A program made the position numbers and the translations under genes. Shown here piece by piece: positions 1-9,400 of a DNA stretch of 30,793 nucleotides (the first letter of the stretch is position 1; the number at the start of each line of letters is the position of its first letter). Below the pieces are notes generated by a model. The model saw only the letters and a list, made by a program, of their open reading frames with translations. It had not been told where the DNA came from and did no database searches. The DNA lies in the IMG/VR virus record IMGVR_UViG_3300043331_001637, positions 1 through 30,793 of that record; one strand, written 5' to 3'. This DNA is from a virus.

Positions 1-958
1 TCACCGGCGTGTTCGAGATGCTCTCGGCGTTCACCCACACCGACCAGGAGAAGCTGTGGTTCCCCTGGTTCAAGATCATCGCCTGCGCGTGGATGACCCG
101 CTGGGTGCTGCCGGCTTCGGTGTCGAGGCAGTTGCCGACCTTGCCGGTCCCGCCCCCTGGGGCGTTGACCGGCGAGAGATCCATGCTGCCGTGCGCGTCG
201 ATCCGATCGCCGCTGCTCTCTTCCAATTCCCAAAAGGCCTTGAGCCCGACGTGGAGCCCGGTCGCCGTCAGGGGCGAAGCGAAGTCGTCGTAGCGTTGCC
301 CGACGTAATTGTTAAACAGTTGGTCGTGCTCGCCCGAGGTGAGCACGCGCTTCCACCAGCCGACCTCGTCGATCAGCCCGTCCCAGTAGATCGACTGGGT
401 GTTCGACGCGCCGATCTCGAAATCATCGCCGCCATCCTGCACCCCGGTCGAATGCGCGGCGGTGACCGCGTCCTCGTTGTTGATCTGGATGCCGATCTGG
501 TTGTTGGCCGCATCGTGCCAGGCGCGGATGAAGATCCAGTCGGTGGAGTCGACGAGAATGTCGCCGCTCTCGACCGAGGTGGTGACGCTCGCCGAACGCA
601 CGGAAAATTTGAAGCTATCGGTGGTGCCGTCGTAGAAGAGCACCCACTCGGTGTTAGCGTCCGGGGAATTAGCCCAGCCCTTGCTCGCGACCGGGAACGA
701 CGTCGCGCCGAGGGCCGAGCGTGCTTTCACCCAGGCGGTGATCGTGAAATCGACGTCGCCGGCGGAGAGATCGGCATTGTCCGCGTGGCTCAGGAACTCG
801 CCGTTGGAAAGCTCCAGGTCGGCGGCCTCGCTGATCTTTCCGGCGGCGCTGCCGATGGTGCCATTCGCGCTGAGATCATTCGAGCCGTGGCTATCGACGC
901 GCGTGCCCGAACTCTCGTCCATTTTCCAGTAGGAGATGAGGTTGTCTGTGAGCGCCAT
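1..958 (-). CDS. LamG-type (concanavalin A-like) tail protein, cut by window edge
   Basis: I translated this frame by hand from the ATG at 958. It stays open for 319 codons and runs off the left edge, so the protein is partial at its C-terminus. The first about 210 residues form a LamG/concanavalin A-like lectin fold: an opening YWKMDESSG block, a TITAWVKA strand, a WIFIRAWHD strand and an IDEVGWWKR strand near the end. A second, diverged copy begins at about residue 225 with FWELEESSG and SWSVWVNAE. Such tandem domains in phages are typical of distal tail or receptor-binding proteins that bind sugars. It starts 4 bases after the stop of the beta-helix stub and lies downstream of the tail hub genes, which fits an adhesin. 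The lectin-like fold is clear; the ligand is unknown. The long plus-strand frame over the same bases is a GC-driven shadow. Confidence 0.85.
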   Translation of the reverse strand, partial: MALTDNLISYWKMDESSGTRVDSHGSNDLSANGTIGSAAGKISEAADLELSNGEFLSHADNADLSAGDVDFTITAWVKARSALGATSFPVASKGWANSPDANTEWVLFYDGTTDSFKFSVRSASVTTSVESGDILVDSTDWIFIRAWHDAANNQIGIQINNEDAVTAAHSTGVQDGGDDFEIGASNTQSIYWDGLIDEVGWWKRVLTSGEHDQLFNNYVGQRYDDFASPLTATGLHVGLKAFWELEESSGDRIDAHGSMDLSPVNAPGGGTGKVGNCLDTEAGSTQRVIHAQAMILNQGNHSFSWSVWVNAESISNTPV

Positions 959-962
959 GTGC

Positions 963-1253
963 TTACCCGAAAATGATCCCGCGAAATTCGAGGTACGGCC
1001 GCGCGGTGCCGACCAGGCGAAGGCCTCCGATGGTCACGACTTCCGCCGCGTAGGCCTGGAGCCGGATCGGATTACCGGACGTGCCGACCGCTGCGAAATG
1101 AGAATCGTCGAGCCGCAGGTAGGTCCCGGCGCGCAAATAGAGCGTGTCGCCGGCGACGAGCTGGCTCGCGGCGAAGGCGAGCGTTTGCCACGGGTTCGCC
1201 AGGCTCCCGACGTTCGCGTTGTTCCCCGAGGGAGAGACGTAATACTCCGCCAT
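963..1253 (-). CDS. Short parallel beta-helix (pectate-lyase-like) N-terminal segment
   Basis: A 96-residue protein that starts with the signature of right-handed parallel beta-helix proteins: an N-terminal YYVSPSGNN, then PWQTLAFAA and GDTLYLRAGTY. Full family members (polysaccharide lyases, tailspikes) run several hundred residues, so only the cap and two or three coils are present. The ATG overlaps the stop of the upstream tail-hub gene as TGATG, so it is translationally coupled. Either it is a true short tail-tip subunit or the remains of a longer tailspike replaced by the LamG protein. No enzymatic residues can be assigned. Confidence 0.7.
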   Translation of the reverse strand: MAEYYVSPSGNNANVGSLANPWQTLAFAASQLVAGDTLYLRAGTYLRLDDSHFAAVGTSGNPIRLQAYAAEVVTIGGLRLVGTARPYLEFRGIIFG

Positions 1254-3499
1254 CAGGCCTGCTCGGTGATGACCACCTCAATGTTGTCGGCTGCGTCGAG
1301 CCGCAGATACCGCCGCGAAGTCTTGAGCTGAAAGCTGTCCCGCTCTAGGTGGGAGACCGCCAGCATGACGTCGGCGACCTCGCGGGCCTTGGCCGAAGTC
1401 ATGGCGATCGCCAACTCGACGCTTTGGGTCGAACGGGCCTCGGTGATCAGCCGCGGAGCGTATTCGTGACCTGGCTGATACGCCGCCTCCCAGTTGTTGA
1501 AGACGATGTGGATTCTCAGCGGCAGCTCCGCTTCCCGCTGGCGCGTCTGCGTGATCCGGTCCGGAAGCCTTTCGGTGTGCGAGCTCCGAGCGGCCAAATC
1601 GTCGCCAGGGAGCGAGAGCACGGGCGCCTTGCCGCGCTTCGGGTAATCGAGCTTGAGATCGGTTTCGCGGCAGTCGAAATAGTAGGCGAGCGATAGCTGG
1701 AACAGGGCGTCGCGGGCCGACATGGCGCGGGTCAGGGAATAGCCGTGCACCGGGTCGAGCAGGTCGTTGACCCGCACCTCGCCGACCGCCGGTGGAGAAG
1801 CGCCGATCACCGAATCGAGACCGGACATGATGTTGATGTCACGCACGATCTTCCAGAGCGGAATATCGAACGACTGCGAACTTGGCCCAAAGAAATCGAT
1901 GCGCGCCGGAAACCCGCCGATGTACCCGGTGAAATCAACGATGTACGTGCCGTTCACGTAATGCAGGCCGAAGCGGGTAAAGCCGCGGATCCCGGAGTAG
2001 CCCTCGTCGGTCGCGATCTGATCGAGCACCGGCGTGCCCTCGTTCAGCATGATATGGAACGTGGTGCCTGCGGCGGTCGCTCCCATGATGCGAATCTCGG
2101 TATCGCTCACCACCGCCATTGCCAGCGGGTTGGAGATGTTGCTGATGTCGAGGGTCGAGATCAGCGCGAGCGTGTCCTTGTCGATCTTGAGGATCTTGTC
2201 GGCGAACAGCGCCCACAGGTAATTCTCCGAGCGCCCGAGATCGCGGACGTCGGCGCCGCCGCCCTCCGTGTTCAGCATGTCGGTCTCGGCGAGCGGGCCA
2301 GCTCCCGTATTCGCGTTGAAGCGCATCAGGTAGTGCGGGTCGCTGCCGAAGTACAGGTTGTTGCCGTGGATCATATAGAGGTCGTCGCCGTACTTGACGC
2401 CGATCTCGATCGCGGTGTGGAAGTCCAGATCGACCGCCGAGAAATTGATCTGGGTGCCGGCCGCCAGGCGGAAATACGCGACCGGTAAGCCGCTGTCCTC
2501 CGTGCCGTAGACGAGCGCCGACGGTTCATCGGAGCGCAACCGCGCGGTGTTCGCGGTCGACGACTCCTGGACCAGCGTGCCGTCCCACAGCGGGTGAAAC
2601 TCCTGGACGGGATTAGCCGGGCGGTCGAGCGCCCAGTGAAAAACGTACGAGTAGGCGTTGTACCAGTAGGGAGTCGAGCTCGGGTGGTAAAGCGCCCAGG
2701 CCTCGCCGTTCTCGTCGATGTACGCGAAGGAGTGTTTCCACCAGGAGTACGGCGCGGCGGGAGGCGTATACTGGCCGATCAAGCCGAACTCGCTCTCGCC
2801 TTCGGTGAAGACCTCGGCGGTGAAATTCGGGATGCGGTTGGCGAAATCCGCGAGCTGGAAATCCGCCGCCTCCAGGCAGAAGAGACCGCGGTGCCCCGAG
2901 CACAGCCCGACCCCGTGATAGCTTTCCTCGAGGGCCGATGGCAGCTGAGTCTCGTTTCCGTCGCGGACAACGAAACGACGCCCCTCGCGCGCCCATTGCT
3001 GCTTGATGTCGACCTCGCCGGTGACGTCGTAGATGAGCTTGGTATCGGCCCAAATCCGGAGCACGCCAGCCGCACGACGACAAAACGACAGCATAATGTC
3101 CACCGAGTAGGTGTAGGTTACCGACGTCTGCGAGGGCCCGCCCATCTTGCCGCCGACTTCGGTCTTATGCTTGGTCTCCTTGAGAGGGCTCGAAAACACG
3201 ATCTGAGCGTTTAGCCTGTCCGTGCCCCAGTGCTTGGTCACGTGAGCGCCGAAGGCGGCCGACTGGACCTGGCGGTCTTCGATCCGCGGCCCATGCACGG
3301 TCGGCAACTTAGTCGGAAAGAGCAGAGAGCCGAGGAGGCCGCCGGCCGCATAGCCGATGGCGAAGCCAACCGGTCCGCCGAAGAAGGCCCCGATGATGCC
3401 GCCGGCGATCGAGATCAGCAGTTGGCCGGCTTCAACGTCGCTCGGAAAAAGCAGCACCAGGAGCAGGGCATTGAGCAACAAAAGAACAACGATGCGCAT
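1253..3499 (-). CDS. Tail tip/central hub protein (GTA g15-like) with beta-propeller insert
   Basis: A 748-residue protein of the phage tail-hub family (lambda gpJ/GTA g15 role): it closes the tail tip and links to the receptor-binding proteins. Visible parts are a hydrophobic N-terminus (1-24), a glycine-zipper segment (about 30-62), the family block with PRIEDRQVQSAAFG at about 71-84, and a late domain after about 560 (LWKIVRDIN, GYSLTRAMSARDAL, YYFDCRE) like the phage-tail-3 domain. Between about 240 and 555 lies an insert with propeller-like blades such as LWALFADKILKIDKDTL. The protein ends at VVITEQA, where relatives usually continue for hundreds of residues, so the C-terminus looks shortened. 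Its start overlaps the stop of the peptidase gene as TAATG. Family assignment is firm; the propeller reading is an inference from sequence pattern. Confidence 0.82.
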   Translation of the reverse strand: MRIVVLLLLNALLLVLLFPSDVEAGQLLISIAGGIIGAFFGGPVGFAIGYAAGGLLGSLLFPTKLPTVHGPRIEDRQVQSAAFGAHVTKHWGTDRLNAQIVFSSPLKETKHKTEVGGKMGGPSQTSVTYTYSVDIMLSFCRRAAGVLRIWADTKLIYDVTGEVDIKQQWAREGRRFVVRDGNETQLPSALEESYHGVGLCSGHRGLFCLEAADFQLADFANRIPNFTAEVFTEGESEFGLIGQYTPPAAPYSWWKHSFAYIDENGEAWALYHPSSTPYWYNAYSYVFHWALDRPANPVQEFHPLWDGTLVQESSTANTARLRSDEPSALVYGTEDSGLPVAYFRLAAGTQINFSAVDLDFHTAIEIGVKYGDDLYMIHGNNLYFGSDPHYLMRFNANTGAGPLAETDMLNTEGGGADVRDLGRSENYLWALFADKILKIDKDTLALISTLDISNISNPLAMAVVSDTEIRIMGATAAGTTFHIMLNEGTPVLDQIATDEGYSGIRGFTRFGLHYVNGTYIVDFTGYIGGFPARIDFFGPSSQSFDIPLWKIVRDINIMSGLDSVIGASPPAVGEVRVNDLLDPVHGYSLTRAMSARDALFQLSLAYYFDCRETDLKLDYPKRGKAPVLSLPGDDLAARSSHTERLPDRITQTRQREAELPLRIHIVFNNWEAAYQPGHEYAPRLITEARSTQSVELAIAMTSAKAREVADVMLAVSHLERDSFQLKTSRRYLRLDAADNIEVVITEQA

Positions 3500-3921
3500 T
3501 AGTCCTCCAAGCCGCGAAACCGATAAACCGCCACGATCGCCCGATCCCAGCGATCGTCGATGCGATGCTCGCGGACGCCGCGCTGCCTGTCGATGGCGTG
3601 GATGAGAGAGTGCTCGAACGTTAAAATCCCGACGTGCTGCGGCAGTCGGTGGGGCTTTAGGAGAAGCGCGTCGCCCCCCTTCATGGCGCGCTTGTCAACG
3701 CGATCGAGATACTGCTCGAGGTAGGAGATCAGCACCGCTGGAGCCGGGGACCGAGAGTACCCGGTGACGTTGAAATCCGGAGGCAAAAGGGAGCAGGCCA
3801 CGCCAGCCCCAATGAGCACGCCAACGCAGTCGCAGCTCCAGCCCTTCGTGCGACCCTGGTGTCGCCACGGCGTCCCGATCCATGACCGGGCTTCTCTTAT
3901 GACGTCGGCGCGTTTTGCCAT
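3499..3921 (-). CDS. NlpC/P60-family tail-tip peptidase
   Basis: A 140-residue protein of the NlpC/P60 fold, the counterpart of GTA g14 and of the peptidase in lambda gpK. The catalytic cysteine is the first Cys of the GWSCDCVG motif (about residue 29) and the likely histidine lies in PQHVGILT (about residue 96), followed by a second polar His in SLIHAI. Such proteins sit in the tail tip and cut the peptide stems of peptidoglycan during DNA entry. The N-terminal pattern IREARSWIGTPWRHQG is typical of the phage branch. It overlaps the preceding small tail gene by 25 bases and the following hub gene by one base (TAATG). Confidence 0.9.
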   Translation of the reverse strand: MAKRADVIREARSWIGTPWRHQGRTKGWSCDCVGVLIGAGVACSLLPPDFNVTGYSRSPAPAVLISYLEQYLDRVDKRAMKGGDALLLKPHRLPQHVGILTFEHSLIHAIDRQRGVREHRIDDRWDRAIVAVYRFRGLED

Positions 3922-4148
3922 CCGAGCTTCTCGCGAATTTTGACCCGGCCGTGAAACACCAGCTTCTCGACCTGGCCGCCGCAGACGATGACATGGCCGT
4001 AATCATCCACGGAGTGCAGAACGACGAAGCCCTGCTCCTCGTCGGCCGTGACGCATTGCTTCACCAGCCGGCCGTCGAGATAAACTTCCCACTTGCCGGG
4101 AATGAAATTGGCAAACCCTGGGTCTTGAGGATCGGAGCTCGTGCGCAT
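3897..4148 (-). CDS. Small tail-tip protein, unknown function
   Basis: An 83-residue protein with alternating hydrophobic and polar residues (WEVYLDGRLVKQC, VVLHSVDDYGHVIV), suggesting a small beta protein. It lies between the tail hub (DUF2163) and the NlpC/P60 gene, a place where related phages also have a short gene of this type. A GAGG sequence lies 6 bases before the ATG and overlaps the stop of the hub gene. No enzymatic motif is visible. Role in tail-tip assembly is inferred from position only. Confidence 0.7.
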   Translation of the reverse strand: MRTSSDPQDPGFANFIPGKWEVYLDGRLVKQCVTADEEQGFVVLHSVDDYGHVIVCGGQVEKLVFHGRVKIREKLGWQNAPTS

Positions 4149-4155
4149 AAAAGCC

Positions 4156-5796
4156 TCACTTGCTATCGGGATAGAGCAACGCTCTATCCATGCCGGGAAT
4201 GTTGTCCTCGGCCCTGCGGTTCGCCACGTTGTCGAATTTGTTCACGCACATGCTGAGGGACTTGTCGCAGCCGGCCGTCGCCTCGTAGGCATCGCCCACC
4301 TGAATGTCAAACGGGAACTGCTCGAACACCTCGAAGAAGCCTGGGCCCGTGAACGTCATCCCATCGGCGGTGGAAACCGAGAAGCTCCGCACCTCGCGCG
4401 AGATGCCTTTGTTCTTGCCGTCGAGAAACGTCACCTTGCCGAAGGCAAAGAAGCCGACCAGGCTCGGCAGCCGGCCGATGATGGATCCACTGGCGGTCCC
4501 ATCGGGAACCGTTTCGCTCACCACGATCTCGGTATTGCCCGCATTGAGGGTCGAGCTCACTATCGTGTAGCCGCCGTCGTTGGCGGCGGAGCCGACGATC
4601 GTGAAGGTCGAGCCGGCTGGAAACTGCGCCACGAAATCACCGGCGATCGTGAACCGCTTGGCGCCCTGGTTGACGGCGGTAATGGCAAACAGCGTCGTCA
4701 CCCCGCCTGCTCCAGCGAGCGGGGCCTCGCTCCGGTCGTTGTCGATCCAGCGCCGGCGGTCGATCACGGCGTGGACCGTGCCGGACTTGCTGAGCGCCTG
4801 GACCGTTGTCCACTCGACGCTGCCATCGACGGTCGTTCCGCCGACGGTGCCGTTCCATGCCGGCTCACTTCCGCCCGAGGTTCCGGTCACCGACACTTGG
4901 AAAGCCACATCTGGAAAAGCGGCCGACCGCACCAGATGGCCGGAGCCGGCGTCGCCGGGCGCGCGGATCGTATAGTCCGTGTTCGGCGTCCAGAGCGGCG
5001 GATCGAGCCGCACTTTGCAGCCGAAGCCGGGGTGCAGCTCATGCTCCGGTTCGCTGCCGTCGTAATCGTCGCCAAGATCGGCGCGACAGCGGGCGGTATA
5101 AACCTCTTGAAGCGTCTCCTGGAGGTAAGCGGTCTTGCCGACGAGCTCGGCGACGTACTGACCCCGATTGAGCGTCGTCTCGCCCAGGCGGCCGCTGCCG
5201 AGGATCAGCCGCCCCATCGTCAAGTCCTGGTAGTTCACCACGAAGAACTCCATCTCGGCGTTGTCGTAAAAGCCGGCGATCAAATCATCGTCGGTGATCC
5301 CATCGAGCAGGAGACCTTGCAGCTCCTGCTTGGCCGCATTTTGCAAGATCCCCTGGTGCTCGACGCTATCGACCGCCATCGCGGATCCCTGCCGGAGCGA
5401 CTGCGAGGTGTACGCGAGCGTCGACTTGTAGGTGACGTTCTCGAACAAAATCTCGCGTGGGTGATCGGTGAAGCCGAAGACCTTACGCGCCACGCCCTTG
5501 TGGGTATAGGGCTCGAAGCCCGACGTGCTGACGCCGATCGAAAAGCGAAAATCATCCACCTTGGTAACGACGAACTCCTGGCGGTTGACCGACGTCATGC
5601 CGCGAACGCCGACGATCTTGACCACGTCGCCGGTCTCGTAGTCGTGAGCCCAGCGGGTTGTGACCACGCCGGGGTTCGCTTGGCTGATGGCGACGATCCG
5701 CGGTGGATACTTCGCGAACGTGATTTTCACGCAGGTCGCCAGCGTCTGGAGCTCGCCGTTCAGATGCGCTAACAGTTGGGCCGTGAGCGTCTTCAT
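4156..5796 (-). CDS. Tail hub protein, DUF2163/BR0599 (GTA g13-like)
   Basis: A 546-residue protein. The start at 5796 overlaps the stop of the DUF2460 gene (ATGA), so the open frame that extends further upstream is not used. The N-terminus (LTAQLLAHLNGELQTLATCVKI) and C-terminus (GCDKSLSMCVNKFDN, NIPGMDRALLYP) match the DUF2163/BR0599 family, which forms the ring between distal tail protein and tail tip. Four cysteines (237, 260, 510, 517) match the family set thought to hold an iron-sulfur cluster in the GTA and lambda gpL hubs. Relatives have about 290 residues; the extra length comes from three inserted beta domains: an FCCH-like domain at about 36-104, a GTSGGSEPAW domain at about 266-332, and a third at about 375-442 that resembles an insert in the head connector of this phage. 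Confidence 0.88.
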   Translation of the reverse strand: MKTLTAQLLAHLNGELQTLATCVKITFAKYPPRIVAISQANPGVVTTRWAHDYETGDVVKIVGVRGMTSVNRQEFVVTKVDDFRFSIGVSTSGFEPYTHKGVARKVFGFTDHPREILFENVTYKSTLAYTSQSLRQGSAMAVDSVEHQGILQNAAKQELQGLLLDGITDDDLIAGFYDNAEMEFFVVNYQDLTMGRLILGSGRLGETTLNRGQYVAELVGKTAYLQETLQEVYTARCRADLGDDYDGSEPEHELHPGFGCKVRLDPPLWTPNTDYTIRAPGDAGSGHLVRSAAFPDVAFQVSVTGTSGGSEPAWNGTVGGTTVDGSVEWTTVQALSKSGTVHAVIDRRRWIDNDRSEAPLAGAGGVTTLFAITAVNQGAKRFTIAGDFVAQFPAGSTFTIVGSAANDGGYTIVSSTLNAGNTEIVVSETVPDGTASGSIIGRLPSLVGFFAFGKVTFLDGKNKGISREVRSFSVSTADGMTFTGPGFFEVFEQFPFDIQVGDAYEATAGCDKSLSMCVNKFDNVANRRAEDNIPGMDRALLYPDSK

Positions 5797-6434
5797 GTTC
5801 CCCTGAGCGAAATCACCGGCACTTCGATGGAGCCCACTTCCCAGGCATGGAACTGCACCGGAATCTTGTCCACGTCGAAGCGCGCCTTGCGGTAAAATTC
5901 CCCTCCCCAGGTCACCGTCTCGCCACCGGCGAGAGCCACCGAACGAGTGATCAGCCCGGTCACCTCGCTCACCGTCCAGCCGGTCGTTTCCTCGACGCCG
6001 TTGACTCCAACGCGGACCGTGGAGCCCTTCGGCTTGATGATGTCGAGCACGGTTTCGTAGGGCGACTTGGCGTACGTTTTGATCAGCTGAAACTGGGTCT
6101 GGCCGGCGGTCGCCACGCCCAGGGATTGATCGGTAAAATTGACGGCGCCGGTAACGGCGCTGCTCTTGTAGTCGGCCCAGTCCTTGAAGCGGAACGGCTT
6201 GGCGCGACCGCGGCAGGCATGGAAGAACTCGAGAAGGGCGTACACCTTGTCGAAAGTCTTGACTCCGTAACCGACATCCCACGAGTACTTCGGCTCCGGC
6301 CAAAACGAATTTCTCTGCTCGTGGCCGCTTTCGAGAATCTGAACGTCGGTGTTGTACTCGGGGCCGCCCGGGTGCTCGAAAGCGAGATCGGTCGGGAACA
6401 CTGGCAGCGTGTCTTGAACGACGGTAAGCGGCAT
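5793..6434 (-). CDS. Distal tail protein, DUF2460 (GTA g12-like)
   Basis: A 213-residue protein of the DUF2460/TIGR02217 family. Visible family features are the N-terminal FPTDLAFEHPGGPEYNTDV block, SWDVGYGVKTFDKVYALLEFFHACRGRAKPFRFKDWADY, and the C-terminal GGEFYRKARFDVDKI with a final beta strand. In gene transfer agents and related siphophages, this protein forms the distal tail ring at the end of the tape measure and starts tail-tip assembly. It starts inside the stop codon of the tape-measure gene (TGATG) and overlaps the next hub gene (ATGA), so the three are translationally coupled. Confidence 0.93.
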   Translation of the reverse strand: MPLTVVQDTLPVFPTDLAFEHPGGPEYNTDVQILESGHEQRNSFWPEPKYSWDVGYGVKTFDKVYALLEFFHACRGRAKPFRFKDWADYKSSAVTGAVNFTDQSLGVATAGQTQFQLIKTYAKSPYETVLDIIKPKGSTVRVGVNGVEETTGWTVSEVTGLITRSVALAGGETVTWGGEFYRKARFDVDKIPVQFHAWEVGSIEVPVISLRGT

Positions 6435-9400
6435 CAGTTGTACCTGTCGCCCTTCCGCACGGCGCGAGAGAGCTTGGCCGATAGCTCGGCCTGCGAGCGG
6501 CGAAAACTGTCCATGTCCTGCACGCCGTGAAAATTAAACGTGTTGTTCTGCCCGCCGCCGGCGCCCATCATCTTGTGGATCGGGATCACCGACCCGGAGG
6601 CGTCCGGAACAAACAGCTCTGGAGCTCGCTCGCCGACGATGTAGGGCCGGCCGGAAACGGCATGGCCACCCCCCTGAAGGCCGATCGCTGAGCCGATCGC
6701 CCCGGCCGCCTGCTCGGCCGCCGAAGCGCCGCCACCGGCGAAAATATCGGCGGTGCCACCCCCTCCGAAAAGCGATCCGAAAATACTGCCGAGGAATCCA
6801 CCGGCCCCGCCGCCACCGCCCGGAACGGACACTTCCGGTGGTTTGAAGATTTCGTTCAGGAGCTTGCGGAACTGATGGCGCAGAATCTCCGCGGCCAGGT
6901 CGTCGAGGATGCCCTTGACGCGGTTGCCAAAATCCTCCCAGCTCTTGATGTTGCCCAGCAGGCCGTCGGTCACCAGGTCAAAGGCATCCTCGGCCGCATC
7001 GCGGTAAACGCGGAACATCTCCTGGTCCTCGAGCTGGCGGCGCAGGTCTTGGATGCGCGGGTCGAGCGGGTCCAAACCCTCTTCGATCAGCCGCTTGATC
7101 GCGTTGGTGAGCGCGTTGATGTTGGCGGTCACCTGATCGAAAGACCCGCCGAACGCCTCGGCCGATAGCCGTGAGGTTTCGAGATCGCGCGACAGATCGC
7201 CGAAAACCTCGTCGACTTTCGCGGCCTGGAGATCGCGGGCGAGATTCTGGACTTCGATCCGGGCCGGGCTGAGCCCTCTTTCGAGCATGTCGCGGAGCCG
7301 TTGCTGCAGGATGCCGACCTGCTCGGCCGGCAGATTGAAGGATCGGCCAAGCAGCTGGGCCTCGGCCTGGGCGATTTTGAGATCGCGCTCAATGCCGCCA
7401 AAGGCCTCCGCGAGTTGCGCGTCGTCGAGCTGGCGGCCGATTTCTTGCACCTCCTCGCTGAGCGGGCTCAGGCCAGCCTCGCGGGCTCGCTCCAGAGCAT
7501 CCGTCAGCCGGTCAACGCGCGAGGCGGCTTCATCGAAAGTGTTGGTAAACGTACGGTTAAACAGATCGGCGAACCCCTCGTCGAGGGCCAGCCCGGAAGC
7601 CAGTTCAGTCTGAATCCCCCGAAGGCTCGCCTGATCGAGCTCGACCTTGAGCTTGATGGCTTCGGCTCGCGCTGCGCCCCTGGCCCGCGGATCTTTCTGC
7701 GCGAGCAGCCCCTCGATGGTATTGCGGATCGCGTCCGCTTCGGCCTGGGCGGCGTTGAAGGTCGGCCCCAGGATTTCCCCGGTGGCTCTCGCCGTCGAGC
7801 GTTGGTCCGCTAGTTCCCGGAGAGCCTGAGGCACCACCGCCTTCGCCGCTTCGTCGTTCAACTGCCTTTGGGCTGCGGCTGCCGCAAGCGCCGCCGCCCC
7901 GTAGTTCTTGAGCTTGGAATCGGCCAGCTGGTATTGAAGCGCCAGCTCCTCGGCCGCCGCCTTGCCCGAGGTCATTTCGGTGATCTGGACGCGGAGGGCT
8001 TGATTCTGTTTGGTCAGCTGGTCCGCCAGCGTCGCCTGAGCCGCCCCTAGCGAAATCGACCGGAACTGCGCGATCTGATCATTCAGCTCCTTCGAGCTCG
8101 TCGAGACCCCGGTCTGTTTGGCGCGCAGCCGGATCAACCCGGCCTCGTAGTCGATCGCCGCTTCCTTCGATTGGGTCAGCGCGACCACCTGACCTTGCAG
8201 CCCGGCGTTCTGATCTTTAATGCCCTGGACAAAATCGCGGGCGACTGCGCCGATTTGCGCCTGGGTGGTCTCTCTCACTTTCTTGCCGACCGCCAATACC
8301 TCGTCGCTCGTGGCGCGTAGGGCGCGTGCATCCTTGATCGCATCGGTGGTCGCAAACTTCCCTTCGAGGGCGATTTTGCCGGTTTGAGTCGGTTCGTTGG
8401 CGAGCAGGCGTTGGCGATCGAGCTGCTCGGTCACCGCTTCCAGTTTTTCGGTCCGCACCGCCTGCAGGCCGGCGTTCAGGTCCTGCACTTGTTGCCGCAG
8501 AGTCCCTGGGAAAAAGCTCTCGCCCTTGGAAAACTGGCTGAGTCGCGTGAGCACGCGGCCGAGATAGGTGGACGACGTCGCATCGAGGTCGCGGATCGTC
8601 TTGTTGAGCCGGTCGATCTCCTTGATAAAGAAATCCGAGTTGTTCGTGCGCAGGGCCTCGTCGAAGGCCTGAATCTGTTCCGACCTGCGGTTGAGCGCGG
8701 TGGCAAAACCGACGATGCCAATGATGGCGGCACCAGAGGCGATCGTGACCGCCGAGATCCCGGTCGAGAGCTGAAGCAGGGCCGCGCCGAAAAAGGAGCT
8801 GATCGGGCCGAAGGCGCCGATCGACGAGAACAACAGGCTGATGGCCGGCTTGAGCTTTCGCGAGGCGCCGTCGAGCCGGGTGACCGCGGTCTCGACTAGT
8901 CGAGCTCCGCCGCCCACCCTCCTAGTCGCCTCATCGGCGCCCTTGGCCGCTTGCTGAATCGAATTGAGGCTCTCCGTTCCAGCCGCGCCGAGGAGCCTGT
9001 ACTGAGCCGCCGCGGCCGCAATCGATTCGGTGCTCTCCCTCAAGGCGCCAGCCTGAGCGGCTGCGGCCGTTCGGAGGGCGGCTGCGGTCTCCCCGGCTCG
9101 CCCGGCTTCGGTCGCTCCTTGGCCGGCGCGGATCGCGGCGTGCTGGGCGGTGAACGCTGTGGTGAACGCAGTCACCTGGGGCTGGGCAGAGAGCCCCTGA
9201 ACCGGGACTTTCTCCTTCTGGAGAAACCCAAGCATGCTTTGAGCGGTCGGCTTGACGTTTGTGATGATCGCCTTGGACACCAGGGCGCGGACCGCTTCGT
9301 ACTGTTTGGCGATCGCCTGCAGTTCCGCGACGGTTTTTTGCCGTGCGGCCGACGCGGCCAGGCCGACTTGGCCGAAGGATTTCGAGAGCTTGGAGCCGAG

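Noticed and set aside
4141-5772. Long plus-strand open frame (543 codons) and similar long frames at 56-976, 22502-24061, 26069-27508 and 17887-18933
   Set aside because: Each lies antisense to a well-recognised phage gene, has no family signal and no ribosome site. High GC content makes long antisense frames common.
5797-6303. Upstream extension of the DUF2163 hub frame
   Set aside because: It would overlap the DUF2460 gene; the ATGA start at 5796 and the family N-terminus fix the start.
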